Shown here piece after piece: positions 21,694-33,589 of a stretch of DNA of 64,000 nt. Position 1 is the stretch's first letter, and each line of letters begins with the position of its first letter. The position numbers and the translations under genes were made by a program. Origin of the DNA: Liquidambar formosana (lineage: Eukaryota; Streptophyta; Magnoliopsida; Saxifragales; Altingiaceae); NCBI GenBank assembly GCA_039720395.1, contig CM077832.1, positions 21,477,607 through 21,541,606 on the forward strand, in the 5' to 3' direction. Under the pieces are notes generated by a model, which saw only the letters and a program-made list of their open reading frames with translations, made no database searches and was not told where the DNA came from.

Positions 21694-24480
21694 TGTGAAC
21701 CCCGGAAATTGGGCCCACGAGGGATTTGAAAAGAAAGTGGGTTTGAAAAAGAAAAAGGAAAGGAGTCGCCACCTTATTTTTTAAAGGAAACAAGGAAAAC
21801 CCTAAAAATCAGGTTGTTTTAGGAAAACAATTTGAATGACTCCATAAAAAAAGGAAAGGCAAAAACCAATCTTTTGAAAACCAAAGAAATCGGGGATTCG
21901 GAGGCTAAGTTATGACATGGGAAGGTTCTAGGCAAAGCCTATAGGCACCCATGTCACCCTTTCGGTCTCTCAGTTCATTTGGGCTAAATTAAAGTCTTTC
22001 CATACAAAAATCAGCAAGTATATCATCACAAGAATTGCATGCATATCATATATTTCATTCATCCATCCATGCATAATAAGCAAATAAAAACAGAAAATAA
22101 AAAGAAGAAAAGAAAACATAAATAAACCTAGGATGCTTGGATCCTAGAACGGACTTGAGCCTCACGAAGAGCGCCTACGTACCATGCAACGAAATACATG
22201 GATCAAAGTTCACGTAGTTCGATTAGAACTAAGGTTAAATCCTAATACAAACCTATGGTAAAAACCCTAGGTTTCCTTATTTGATCAAAAGAGTTGAATA
22301 TGATAGAAAGTTTGATTTTAGGAAAGAAATCCACAAAATGGAAACTTTAATAAAAACCAGAATTTTGTTGGTTAAGGAAACCTCTAATTAAACCATAGGA
22401 TCATATTAAAAATTAACCCTAAATAGGGAGAAGAGAATGAGTTAAGAAGAAAGGTGAATTGGGGCACCTTCACACCCACTTACCTGAGCGCAATTAGCTC
22501 CAAGCATTTAGCCATTTCAGACATAAGCAGCCCTATTTGCCATGGGACAAATACCACACCTATTTGCACCCTTACAAGTGCTCAAAACCATGCAAAAACA
22601 CTAACATGCAAATCTGGACAGAATAGTATTATGACCTAAAATCATCCACTAAGCATGCCAATAGCAAAAACAGCGAACAATAATAAGTCCTAACATATTC
22701 CTAGAACCATATCATGCATAAAAACCCTAAAACATACTAACATGCATGCAAAACTATCATGTTTACTCCATATGAAAAACATATACAGCAAACACGAAGA
22801 AAAACCAAATAAAAAAGTCTACTTTATCATGCTATATGAAAACAAACACGAAACAATGACTCTAAAACCCTAAACTCACAAATATGCTTAAAAACATACA
22901 AAACATACTTTAATCATGCTAAAACCAAACTAAACAGAAATTAAATCATGCATATTAACTAACTAAAGCAATATAACATGATGAAAATCCTAACTCTAAC
23001 ATGCAATGACACTAATCCTAGCACAAGGACAAACAGGAGCACAAGAATCACAACTATGCATTAAAAACCTAAAGGACAGCCCTAAAGCATGCTAATCAGT
23101 AGATAAAAAATAGATATTCCATGTATATTAACTAGCTAGAGTGTTAATACATGATAAAAAAGTCACCTTTAACATGCAATAAGCCTAACCCATATGAGAA
23201 CCTAGTTTAAGCTTGAATAGAGAAGGAGAATACCTTAGGAAGTGGCTCCCCTTGTGTTTGTAATTGTTCGTGGCTCCTCAGGTCTTTAGAGTGAATCAAA
23301 CCAACACGAATCCTCCTCTTTGTCAAAGTGGTATCACAGCAAAGAGATCAAAACTCACTCAACTTTGAAAAGAAATAGAAAACAAAAAGAGAACAAGAGA
23401 AAAGAAAAAGTGATTCTCGTCACTTTGCAGTAGCAGCAACTTCAATCGCGTTTTTGGGTATGAAAACGTTGGATTTGGACAAAGCTTGTGAACTACAAAG
23501 TTGTAGAGAATTGAATTATCTTTCTAACGAGACCAATTTCATCAAATTCTGACTTCGGATGAAAAAGTTATGATTAAACTACGACTTCTGGTTTTCAGAA
23601 AATCTGCTGCTGAATTATGACGAATTTCACTCCCTCCAAACCCTCTTCTCCTCTCCCTTGTTTAAAGACATTAAGAGAGTATTTATAGCTGAAATCTGGA
23701 GTTTCCCTTTCCTTCCTGGACTAGGTTTCCTTGGAGAATAATCAAAAGGTATTTTATAATGATAAAAGACTTCTAATCTGAATAGGAAAAGGAAATTGTC
23801 TTTTATAAAAATTGGGAGACTGACCGCTAACACGCATGCACATGTATCGTATGTGCGTACACACACTCATCACATACGTACACGTGTTAGTGTCATGATA
23901 AAAATGGCTAATTTAATAAAATAATTTTCTTTTCATTTTAACCAAAAATCTCATGCTGTGATTCGCACTAATTCTTCAAGGATAATCCGTAAATAACCAC
24001 ACTAAACTCATCATCAGGCCATATCAAAATTGAACTTCATGAAACACTTTTGAGGGTAAAATGATGACTAATGAAAGTCAATTTGAAAAGATTTGGTTGG
24101 TAATTGTGAGTCAATTAGAGCTAACCCAAGGAAGGGTCAATTAACCAACTTGAACCACATCGAGCCATTTTAATCCCGAGCCATTGACTTACCAAATTGA
24201 CACTAAAAATACCTCTTATGCATCCATATGAACTCCAATTGACAATTTGGAGATCATTCCAAGGTCAAATGAAAAGTGTGGGACTTAAAAGACGATTATG
24301 CCCCTCAAGTCACCAAAGCTCTTATTATCCCTCAAGATCGACTCCAATTTGAACCAAAATTCATATCCATTGTCCTTGTGACTCTAGAAAACTAATGCAA
24401 GTGACTAGACTCAAAAACAAAACAAAAACATGCATGAAATGATGAGCCCTAGTAAGGTGGTGCAAAAATGGGGTGTGACA
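21694..24480 (-). mobile_element. Gypsy (Tat-type) 5' LTR 'A', 2787 bp
   Basis: On the minus strand it runs from TGTCACACCCC (24480) to GGTTCACA (21694) and is followed by the PBS, so it is a 5' LTR. The promoter TATAAATA is at plus 23680-23687, read leftward. It is nearly identical to the LTRs at 30682-33451 and 57536-60319. The right flank is GTAAC (24481-24485). No supported gene lies inside. Confidence 0.88.
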
Positions 24481-25026
24481 GTAACCTTATCACCTTTATT
24501 TAGTCATGCAAAGATACGGTGCTATGATTTTCCCTTTTTGCCATCTTACCTAGAGATGAACAATAAAATAATCATAATCATAATAGAAAAAAGAACCCCA
24601 TGTCAGGCTGAGACCTTATTTTACATTGGAAAGGTGTGAGTGTTAAGAGTGGTGTGGTATATAAACTGGGTTCCACACCTCTAAAAGTCACCAAAACTAG
24701 CTTTTGGAGTGTGACATGCCTGTCCATCTTATATGCTACTTTATCATATATATTCAGTCATGCCGATATGTAGTCTTGTGACTTTCTGCCATTCCAAATA
24801 TACAGTGAGTATATTTCACATTGGAAAGGTGTGAGTGCTTAGAGTGGTGTGGTATATAAACAGGGTTCCACACCTCTAAAAGTTGCCAAAACTAGAGTTT
24901 AGAGTGTGACCTACCTATCAATCTTATGTGCTACTTTACCATCTGTACTCAGTCATGCCAATGTGTGTGTCGTCTTGTGACCTTTTCCCTATTCCAAATA
25001 CTCTTACCCTTCGCAAAATATAAATA
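24481..25026. repeat. Imperfect direct repeat of about 195 bp (2.5 units)
   Basis: The block TTGGAAAGGTGTGAGTG...GTGTGGTATATAAAC...CCACACCTCTAAAAG occurs at about 24626 and again at about 24821. A partial unit precedes them. No coding potential. Function unknown. Confidence 0.7.
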
Positions 25027-25129
25027 CATATATATATATATACATATATATATATACATATGCATATGTATACATATACATATATATATGTATACATATG
25101 CATATGTATATGTATACATATGCATATGT

Positions 25130-25201
<72 letters not shown>

Positions 25202-25203
25202 TA
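25027..25203. repeat. TA-rich microsatellite with nested palindromes
   Basis: (TA)n is broken by ATGCAT and GTATAC blocks that make nested palindromes. The corresponding array at 51889-52065 has a different internal order. The apparent ORFs here are only TA translation. Confidence 0.95.
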
Positions 25204-25420
25204 ATAAAACAATAAAAATAAATTAAAAAAGATACATATCAAGTGAGGAAATGCTCGTGTCTTAAGTGCCCTTGTATACTTGTTACGTGTTATAATTTTA
25301 TTTTATTTTATTTTATTTTTGGTGCCTCTTACATCAATGAACATGTTGGAAATAAGACATTTTTACTTGGTGTGAAATGCATATTTGTCTTCCCAAATAG
25401 TACGTGATAGCATGTGATAG
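25204..25420. other. Non-coding spacer with TTTTA repeat
   Basis: A short (TTTTA)n run near 25291-25320 is longer than in the second copy near 52160. Nothing else is seen. Confidence 0.6.
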
Positions 25421-26794
25421 TGTGAGCGCTGTGTCCTTTCACCACGTCAGCTTGGGAGTACGCCACTAACCACGGACGATTAGGGTAGAGAGGGAGTCGC
25501 CACCCGATTTTAGCCTCGGGAACCGATTGACCCCTAGCAAGGGCCCAACTCGTCATTACCAAAAGAATCAAGGTTCGGAGCTAGGGTACACAGATGGGAA
25601 GGTGTTAGGCACCCATCTATGCCCGGCTGAAATCCGGCCCCCACATACATTTATTGGCTTTAATTAAAAAGGACTTAATCAAAATCAACCACTATACAGA
25701 CAATTATGTAAAATCAGTTAATGACATGCAATGATGAAGGGTAAAGGAGGATTTAAAGGAAGAGATATGCACAGGAGAGAGGATTCAAAATTAAAAGAAA
25801 TGCTTACACTGCCTACAAGAGAGAAAAAAACGAAGTTAATCCATAAAAACATGGTCATGCAGGTACGTACATAAGGTATGCACGTACGTACATAGGATAC
25901 GCACGTACGTGCCTCCACTGTGTACGTACATTTCCCCCCTCCTATGGTGATGTATTATGCCTAATCATGCGTCTAACATACTACTGCTAGGTTAGAAAAC
26001 CTATGAACAATTTGAATCATGCTTTAAAAATGACACTGGTACCCTAGATCTGAATGTTAAGGATACATGTTGATGCCATAGACAAGTTTAATATAAATAT
26101 ATGCATATATGAACAGATATGAATGCTAGAGTCAACTTATGGATCCCATTCCCCTTTTGTGCTTAAAACAAATAAGGAAACCCCATTCGAAATTCTTATA
26201 TGCAACAATGAAATCTCTATCAAGTTGAGTTTAAATACGTTCTAAATGCAAGCACTGAATGAAGAGTTTTAATGAAACCTACCCTCATTTCATGTCATAT
26301 TGCAAGTAATCATAAAGAACTACCAAAGAAGGCGAAATTAGGAGTTGGGAATCATTACCCTCAGGTACGGGCAGCAGCAGTTCCTCCGTTAATTCTGCCT
26401 TTCGAACTTCTCGTAGACACACCCGCTAATTTCGGGTTTTTAGGGTGGTGGTTTGATAGCCAAAATTTGGATCCCCATTCTTGAATGAAAGCAGGGTATT
26501 TATAGGCAGGGATTAGGGTTCCATTCGAGGGTTTCTAGGGTTTCCCAACCACGACTGAGTAGCTGTTAGCGTGGGAGCTACATAAGGTAAGAAGCAATTC
26601 GAGAGGAAAACGATGGAATTCAAAAAGAGGGTCATGATCGTACGTGCATGGGGTATCAAACAAAGGCCAAAGGCCTACTGTGTCTCCGTAAGTCCTCCGA
26701 GCATGTTTGCGATGGTCCGTTGGCTACTGCCCTTCATCATTGGGTCTTAAAAAGTGACTTGCGGTGTCAAGTGGTACGAAATGGGGTGTTAACA
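25421..26794 (-). mobile_element. Diverged Gypsy 3' LTR 'E'
   Basis: The right end reads TGTTAACACCCC on the minus strand (26794) and abuts a perfect PPT, so this is the 3' LTR of a minus-strand element. TATAAATA lies at plus 26497-26504, read leftward. It shares only short blocks with LTR A (GGAGTCGCCACC near 25495; ATGGGAAGGT and TAGGCACCCAT near 25595-25615), so it is a distinct but related family. The left end at 25421 is a guess from the TGTGAG sequence. Several palindromic ACGTACGT blocks lie at 25860-25930. Confidence 0.65.
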
Positions 26795-26810
26795 TTTTGC
26801 CCCTTCTTTT
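26795..26810 (-). other. Polypurine tract of the E element
   Basis: On the minus strand AAAAGAAGGGGCAAAA directly precedes the LTR start TGTTAACA. Confidence 0.8.
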
Positions 26811-27060
26811 GATTTTGCTCGTACAACGAACAAAATTAAAAGACCTGGAAACACTCATTTTAGACCAATTGGCCCGTACAAACCTTAAATGATACAAATG
26901 CATGTATAAGATCGGATTAGGGGAGGTCCCCTACTTCCTACGTACTTCTTAATGAGGATCAGACCTACCGTAGTTCATGATGCATGGTAACACCTTTTCG
27001 GGGCAATCGAAAGGTGATGCATGGCCTTCGGGGAATTTGCGGGATTAAGTTACCATTTTA
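26811..27060 (-). other. 3' untranslated stretch of the E element
   Basis: Non-coding. It contains a GGTGATGCATGG/CCATGCATCATG-type inverted repeat around 26970-27020. Confidence 0.5.
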
Positions 27061-27435
27061 AAATTCGTGGAGTGAATTTCGAATTCTGAATTGAAATTCG
27101 CAGGGTGAATTCCAATTAAATCCAGGCTGATTAAATTCTGAATTGAAATTCACGGGGTAAATTCCAATTAAATCCAGGTTGATTAAATTCCGAATTGAAA
27201 CTCGCGGGGTGAATTTCAATTAAATCCAGGTTAATTAAATTCCGAATTGAAATTCGCGGGGTGAATCTCCAGGTTGATTAAATTTCGAATTGAAACTCGC
27301 GAGGTGAATTTCAATTAAATCCAGGTTGATTAAATTCTGAATTGAATTTCGTGGGGTGAATTTCAATTAAATCCAGGGTGATTAAATTCTGAATTGAAAT
27401 TCGCGGGGTAAATTTCAATTAAATCCAGGGTGATT
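27061..27435. repeat. Tandem array of about 52-bp units, each with an inverted repeat
   Basis: About seven units contain GATTAAATTC..AATTGAAATTC, GCGGGGT and GAATTTCAATT. The last and first blocks form an 11-bp inverted repeat around a 7-nt loop, perfect in the consensus and with one or two mismatches in most units. One unit lacks its right arm. The array lies between the PPT of E and the antisense PMD gene. Confidence 0.8.
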
Positions 27436-27802
27436 TAATCGGACATTGCAAAACGAGCTTGGATTGGTTGACTAACCAAAATTAGAACCGCTAAACCGGG
27501 TTAAACCGCGAATAAACCCACAATTGAAATCCTACGATCGCACGTGCATTGGTCGTGTTCGTACAATCAAACCGTATACACGTACGTGCATCTAGTTTTC
27601 GGGCATTTAAAAAGAATCCCCAAACGCCGTCGTTTTCTATGCACGGTTATGGGGAAGCTAAAAAGGTGCGAAAACGCCTATAACCTTACACCCACTTCCC
27701 ATAACCTACACGTACATTCCTACAACCCAAAAAACCTTACGTCTCCCATCCCCATCTCCCACTCCGTTTCTCCTTGACCTCACTTCGCACTCGTGCGTAC
27801 TT
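27436..27802 (+). promoter_or_regulatory. Upstream region of the PMD gene with ACGT palindromes
   Basis: CACGTGCA, CGTACAATC, CACGTACGTGCA and similar ACGT-core motifs cluster at 27538-27590, roughly 200-260 bp before the PMD start. There is no clear TATA box; CTATAACC near 27675 is the best candidate. Confidence 0.4.
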
Positions 27803-29432
27803 ATGGCACCCAAACGACAGTGCACATCGGTGAAGGCTAGCACATCAGGTGTTGCACCGGCGAGGGACCCCGACGAGCTAGGGAGGCCCGCGATTCAGAG
27901 GTGGTATCCCCAGCCTCGTCTTCAATACAATGAGGGCGGCATCCTCCTTCGTCCTACCGAGCACGCCTCCCATCTTGCCGCGCTAGGTCGAGTAAGTGAT
28001 TAATTTTGCAACTTTTTCTTTCATTTCTCAGTTATTAGGAAAAGACTTTGATTTTGTGTTTCCTTACCATGAAAACAAATATGAGGGGGGTCGAAACCTG
28101 GGAATTTTGATGGGATGTCACAGGGACGAAGGTAGAAATGAAAATCTGGCTAAAAGCACGTACGTACGTGCCAAATGCGCTTACGTGCATCCCAAACGTA
28201 CGCACGTGCCTTTATCTGGACTTAACCCATTTTCCTTCAATTAATCGTGCAATAAGACATATCCACGCCTTATCGTGGTTTGAAACGGGTGTGGAGGGCT
28301 AGACTATTACGGATTCGTGTGGGTATGACGGGGTGATAAAAAGAGGTCAAAAAACTGGCCATAGGCACGTACGTGCCTACCTCGTGCACGTACGTGCTTA
28401 CGGTGTATGTACGTGCCTGGCTATTTTTTTTTTCTTTTTTTCAGAGTTTTTCTTTCATTCTACTGCAAACATACATACTTGCGCTATGCTTACCTGGTTT
28501 CACTTTGTGCAACAGTTGCCTAAGCTACCAGTTACCCGCGGGGGTGTGGTGAATGCGAAGGCATGGTGGGCTCGCCTCACAGCGGAGATGAAGGCCTTGA
28601 TCACCGGCGCTGGTTTCGGGACGGTGATCTCTGGACTAGTGGATGATAGCGACCAGGCCTTTGTTCACTGCATGGCTGAGAGATGGTGGGACACCACCCA
28701 TACCTTCCACATTGCAGGCTGGGAGCTGACTCTGACCCCATATGACTTCTACCGCCTTACAGGCCTGCGTATGGACTGCCTCCCGCTTCCTTTTGATCAT
28801 GATGAGAGTGAGAGGGAGAGATTCTCTCAGGAGCTTCTAGGGATTGAGTATGACAGTGCATCCATCTTCATTCTGGATGTATATGACCGTATGTCTACTC
28901 AGGGGTAGGGTACAGCCGCCCAGCGGATCCGGATGGCTCGTGGATATTTGTTGTTTCTGATAGGGGGCTACCTAGTCCCTAATGCAGCGCAGACAGTCCC
29001 TTTCGGTTGGTTGCTGGCCCTGAGAGACTTAGGGAAGGCTCGTGAGTTCAGTTGGGGGGTGGCAGTGTATGTCCATGTGATCTCGGCTATGGATTCCCTG
29101 AGTCAGATGGCTGTGCAGTCCATAGTTAGCCACTGGCGGGTCTGGGCGGTATATCCTTTCCCTTTCTCTCTTTTTGTTCTTAACTGCCATTCCATATCGG
29201 TTTCTTATCATTCCTACTTACGCAACTTTGGGCAGGTAGATACTTCCGCGAGGATCCGGATTCTCCTGTTGACAAGCATGATTATTGGAGCTCTCGCCGT
29301 TTCCTGGACGAGCTGACCGTAGACCGGGTATGTTCTATTTCGCTTTAGGGCACTGTCATTAGTATTATATCCTTGTATTCACCATGTCAGTGCTTTTCTA
29401 CAGATTACCCCATGCTCTTAGGAGGGTACTCC
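27803..29432 (+). pseudogene. Plant-mobile-domain (PMD) gene, broken, antisense to element E
   Basis: Exon 1 is 27803-27991 (MAPKRQCTSVKAS...HLAALGR), with donor GTAAGT at 27992. Exon 2 is about 28516-29148 after acceptor CAACAG, and encodes GFGTVISGL, WWDTTHTFHIAGWELTLTPYDFYRLTGLRMD and, after a TAG at 28906-28908, ARGYLLFLIGGYLVPNAAQTVPFGWLLALRDLG. These are typical PMD blocks. Exon 3 (about 29236-29327) encodes RYFREDPDSPVDKHDYWSSRR, but its frame does not join exon 2 cleanly. A fourth exon starting at 29404 is cut by an LTR fragment at 29433. PMD proteins resemble the plant MAIN/MAIL family and are common in transposons; their role there is not settled. The intron at 28140-28420 carries several GCACGTACGTGC palindromes. 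Both copies in the window share the TAG, so the gene was dead before they separated. Confidence 0.75.
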
Positions 29433-30423
29433 TGTGAACCCTGGAAATTGGGCCCACAGGGGGTTTGAAAGGAAAATAGGTATTAGTTGAAAAAGAAAAG
29501 GAGTCGCCACCTTATTTTTTAAAGGAAACAAGGAAAACCCTAAAAATAGTTTTGTTTTAAGAAAACAATTTGAATGACTCCATGTTTAAAAAGGAAAGGC
29601 AAAAACAAGTCTTTTGGAAACCAAAGAAATCGGGGATTCGGAGGCTAAGTTATGACATGGGAAGGTTCTAGGCAAAGCCTATAGGCACCCATCTCACCCT
29701 TTTAGTCTCTCAGTTTATTTGGGCTAAGTTAAGATCATTTCCATGCAAAAATCAGCAAGTATATCATCACAAGAATTGCATGCATATCATATATTCCATT
29801 CATCCATCCATGCATAATAAGCAAATAAAACAGAAAATAAAAGATAAAATACAAAAAAACCTAGGATACTTGGATCCTAGAACGGACTTGAGCCTCACGA
29901 AGAGCGCCTACGTACCATGCAACGAAATACATGGATCAAAGTCCATGTAGTTCGATTAGAAATAGGGTTAAATCCTAATACAAACCAATGGTTAAAACCT
30001 TAGGTTTCCTTATTCGAAAAAGAGTTGGATAAACCAAGTTTGAATTTAGGAAAACTTCTACAAAATGGAAACCTTGATAAAAAAACATAATTTATTATTG
30101 AAGGAAACCTTTGATTAGAACCATTGATTCATGTTAAAAATTAACCCTAGGAGGGAGAAGAGAAAGAGTTAAGGAAGAGATGTGAATTGGGGCACCTTTA
30201 TACCCGCTTACCTGAGCGCAATAGCTCCAAGCATTAGCAATTTCAAACATTGGCAGCCCTATTTGCCATAGGACAATTACCACACCTATTTGCACCCTTA
30301 CACGTGCTCAAAACCATGCAAACACAACAATATGCAAATCTGGACAGAATAGTACTAAGGCCTAAAATCATCCACTAAACATGCCAAACAGCAAAAACAA
30401 CAAACTTTAATAAGCCCTAACAC
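29433..30423 (-). mobile_element. Gypsy LTR fragment 'D', truncated
   Basis: It begins TGTGAACCCTGG and follows LTR A for about 1 kb with many differences, stopping near AAGCCCTAACA. The TGTCACACCCC end is missing. It interrupts the PMD gene. There is no PBS on its left, so it is a 3' LTR end or a solo LTR remnant. Confidence 0.75.
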
Positions 30424-30681
30424 AGAGTTACCAATGTATGCCTAATATCTCTATGTTTTCAATGCTAACTCAATACACAATCCTTTGAAATAGCCCGATT
30501 TCCAAAGTCCCCGTACAAGGACATCAATGAAGGGGCTCATCTCATGGTGGAAATAGATGGAACATGCCCAACCACGTGCTCGCAAGATAATAAAGAAGGC
30601 GGGTTTGGGCCCTTCCTAGATGCTCTATGGAACGAGCAATGGGATAGGCAAGCATTGTTTGCCTTGACAGAATTATGGTGG
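30424..30681 (-). other. Unidentified remnant between two LTRs
   Basis: On the minus strand a frame with ARSIEHLGRAQTRLLYYLAS (about 30660-30545) continues, after a frameshift, into MSPFIDVLVRGLWKSGYFK (about 30540-30480). It looks like decayed coding sequence, but I cannot name it. Confidence 0.35.
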
Positions 30682-33451
30682 TGTGAACCCCCGGAAATTG
30701 GGCCCACGAGGGATTGAAAAGAAAGTGGGTTTGAAAAAGAAAAAGGAAAGGAGTCGCCACCTTATTTTTTAAAGGAAACAAGGAAAACCCTAAAAACAGT
30801 TTGTTTTAGGAAAACAATTTGAATGACTCCATAAAAAGGAAAGGCAAAAACCAATCTTTTGAAAACCAAAGAAATCGGGGATTCGGAGGCTAAGTTATGA
30901 CATGGGAAGGTTCTAGGCAAAGCCTATAGGCACCCATGTCACCCTTTCGGTCTCTCAGTTCATTTGGGCTAAATTAAGATCTTTCCATACAAAAATCAGC
31001 AAGTATATCATCACAAGAATTGCATGCATATCATATATTTCATTCATCCATCCATGCATAATAAGCAAATAAAAACAGAAAATAAAAAGAAGAAAAGAAA
31101 ACATAAATAAACCTAGGATGCTTGGATCCTAGAACGGACTTGAGCCTCACGAAGAGCGCCTACGTACCATGCAACGAAATACATGGATCAAAGTCCACGT
31201 AGTTCGATTAGAATTAGGGTTAAGACCTAATATAAACCTATGGTTTCCTTATTTGATCAAAAGAGTTGAATTTGATAGAAAGTTTGATTTTAGGAAAGAA
31301 ATCCACAAAATGGAAACTTTAATAAAAACCAGAATTTTGTTGGTTAAGGAAACCTCTAATTAAACCATAGGATCATATTAAAAATTAACCCTAAATAGGG
31401 AGAAGAGAATGAGTTAAGAAGAAAGGTGAATTGGGGCACCTTCACACCCACTTACCTGAGCGCAATTAGCTCCAAGCATTTAGCCATTTCTGACATAAGC
31501 AGCCCTATTTGCCATGGGACAAATACCACACCTATTTGCACCCTTACAAGTGCTCAAAACCATGCAAAAACACTAACATGCAAATCTGGACAGAATAGTA
31601 TTATGGCCTAAAAATCATCCACTAAGCATGCTAACAGCAACACAGCGAACAATAATAAGTCCTAACATATTCCTAGAACCATATCATGCATAAAAACCCT
31701 AAAACATACTAACATGCATGCAAAACTATCATGTTTACTCCATATGAAAAACATATACAGCAAACACGAAGAAAAACCAAATAAAAAAGTCTACTTTATC
31801 ATGTTATATGAAAACAAACACGAAACAATGACTCTAAAACCCTAAACTCACAAATATGCTTAAAAACATACAAAACATACTTTAATCATGCTAAAACCAA
31901 ACTAAACAGAAATTAAATCATGCATATTAACTAACTAAAGCAATATAACATGATGAAAATCCTAACTCTAACATGCAATGACACTAATCCTAGCACAAGG
32001 ACAATAGGAGCACACGAATCATAACTATGCATTAAAAACCTAAAGGACAGCCCTAAAGCATGCTAAACAGTAGATAAAAAATAGATATTCCATGTATATT
32101 AACTAGCTAGAGTGTTAATACATGATAAAAAAGTCACCTTTAACATGCAATAAGCCTAACCCATATGAGAACCTAGTTTAAGCTTGAATAAAGAAGGAGA
32201 ATACCTTAGGAAGTGGCTCCCCTTGTGTTTGTAATTGTTCGTGGCTCCTCAGGTCTTTAGAGTGAATCAAACCAACACGAATCCTCCTCTTTGTCAAAGT
32301 GGTATCACAGCAAAGAGATCAAAACTCACTCAACTTTGAAAAGAAATAGAAAACAAAAAGAGAACAAGAGAAAAGAAAAAGTGATTCTCGTCACTTTGCA
32401 GCAGCAGCAACTTCAATCGCATTTTTGGGTATGAAAAGGTTGGATTTGGACAAAGCTTGTGAAATACAAAGTTGTAGAGAATTGAATTATCTTTCTAACG
32501 AGACCAATTTCATCAAATTCTGACTTCGGATGAAAAAGTTATGATTAAAATACGACTGCTGGTTTTCAGAAAATCTGCTGCTGAATTATGACAAATTTCA
32601 CTCCCTCCAAACCCTCTTCTCCTCTCCCTTGTTTAAAGACATTAAGAGAGTATTTATACCTGAAATCTGGAGTTTTCCTTTCCTTCCTGGACTAGGTTTC
32701 CTTGGAGAATAATCAAAAGGTATTTTATAATGATAAAAGACTTCTAATCTGAATAGGAAAAGGAAATTGTCTTTTATAAAAATTGGGAGACTGACCGCTA
32801 ACACGCATGCACATGTATCGTATGTGCGTACACACACTCATCACATACGTACACGTGTTAGTGTCATGATAAAAATGGCTAATTTAATAAAATAATTTTC
32901 TTTTCATTTTAACCAAAAATCTCATGCTGTGATTCGCACTAATTCTTCAAGGATAATCCGTAAATAACCACACTAAACTCATCATCAGGCCATATCAAAA
33001 TTGAACTTCATGAAACACTTTTGAGGGTAAAATGATGACTAATGAAAGTCAATTTGAAAAGATTTGGTTGGTAATTGTGAGTCAATTAGAGCTAACCCAA
33101 GGAAGGGTCAATTAACCAACTTGAACCACATCGAGCCATTTTAATCCCGAGCCATTGACTTACCAAATTGACACTAAAAATACCTCTTATGCATCCATAT
33201 GAACTCCAATTGACAATTTGGAGATCATTCCAAGGTCAAATGAAAAGTTTGGGACTTAAAAGACGATTATGCCCCTCAAGTCACAAAAGCTCTTATTATC
33301 CCTCAAGATCAACTCCAATTTGAACCAAAATTCATATCCATTGTCCTTGTGACTCTAGAAAACTAATGCAAGTGACTAGACTCAAAAACAAAACAAAAAC
33401 ATGCATGAAATGATGAGCCCTAGTAAGGTGGTGCAAAAATGGGGTGTGACA
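30682..33451 (-). mobile_element. Gypsy (Tat-type) 3' LTR 'B', 2770 bp
   Basis: Same family as LTR A. It is followed on the right by a PPT, so it is the 3' LTR of a minus-strand element whose interior continues to 40054. Relative to the LTR at 57536-60319 it lacks 14 bp near 31232. The left flank is GGTGG, which does not match the GTAAC beside the candidate 5' LTR at 49846-51333. Promoter TATAAATA lies near 32651-32658; its last base pair differs from the other copies. Confidence 0.87.
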
Positions 33452-33464
33452 GAAGCCCCTCATT
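33452..33464 (-). other. Gypsy polypurine tract
   Basis: On the minus strand AATGAGGGGCTTC directly precedes TGTCACACC. Confidence 0.75.
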
Positions 33465-33589
33465 GGCGAACAAGTTACACTTGTGAACCAATGATAAAGA
33501 ACAACCCATTTTTTGGCCAAAAAGCCGGAGAAATCACACACTGATACCAACAATGATGGGAGGTTGAAAACCTGAGACTGAAATAAGGA

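Noticed and set aside
22454..22639. Small ORFs repeated in all Gypsy LTRs (22454, 31426, 58294; 23627, 32598, 50480, 59466)
   Set aside because: Conserved only because the LTRs are nearly identical. There is no recognisable domain; some overlap the LTR promoter on the sense strand, so short leader ORFs remain possible but unsupported.
24926..25204. ORF through the TA microsatellite (also 51779-52090)
   Set aside because: The product is only Tyr/Ile repeats from (TA)n.
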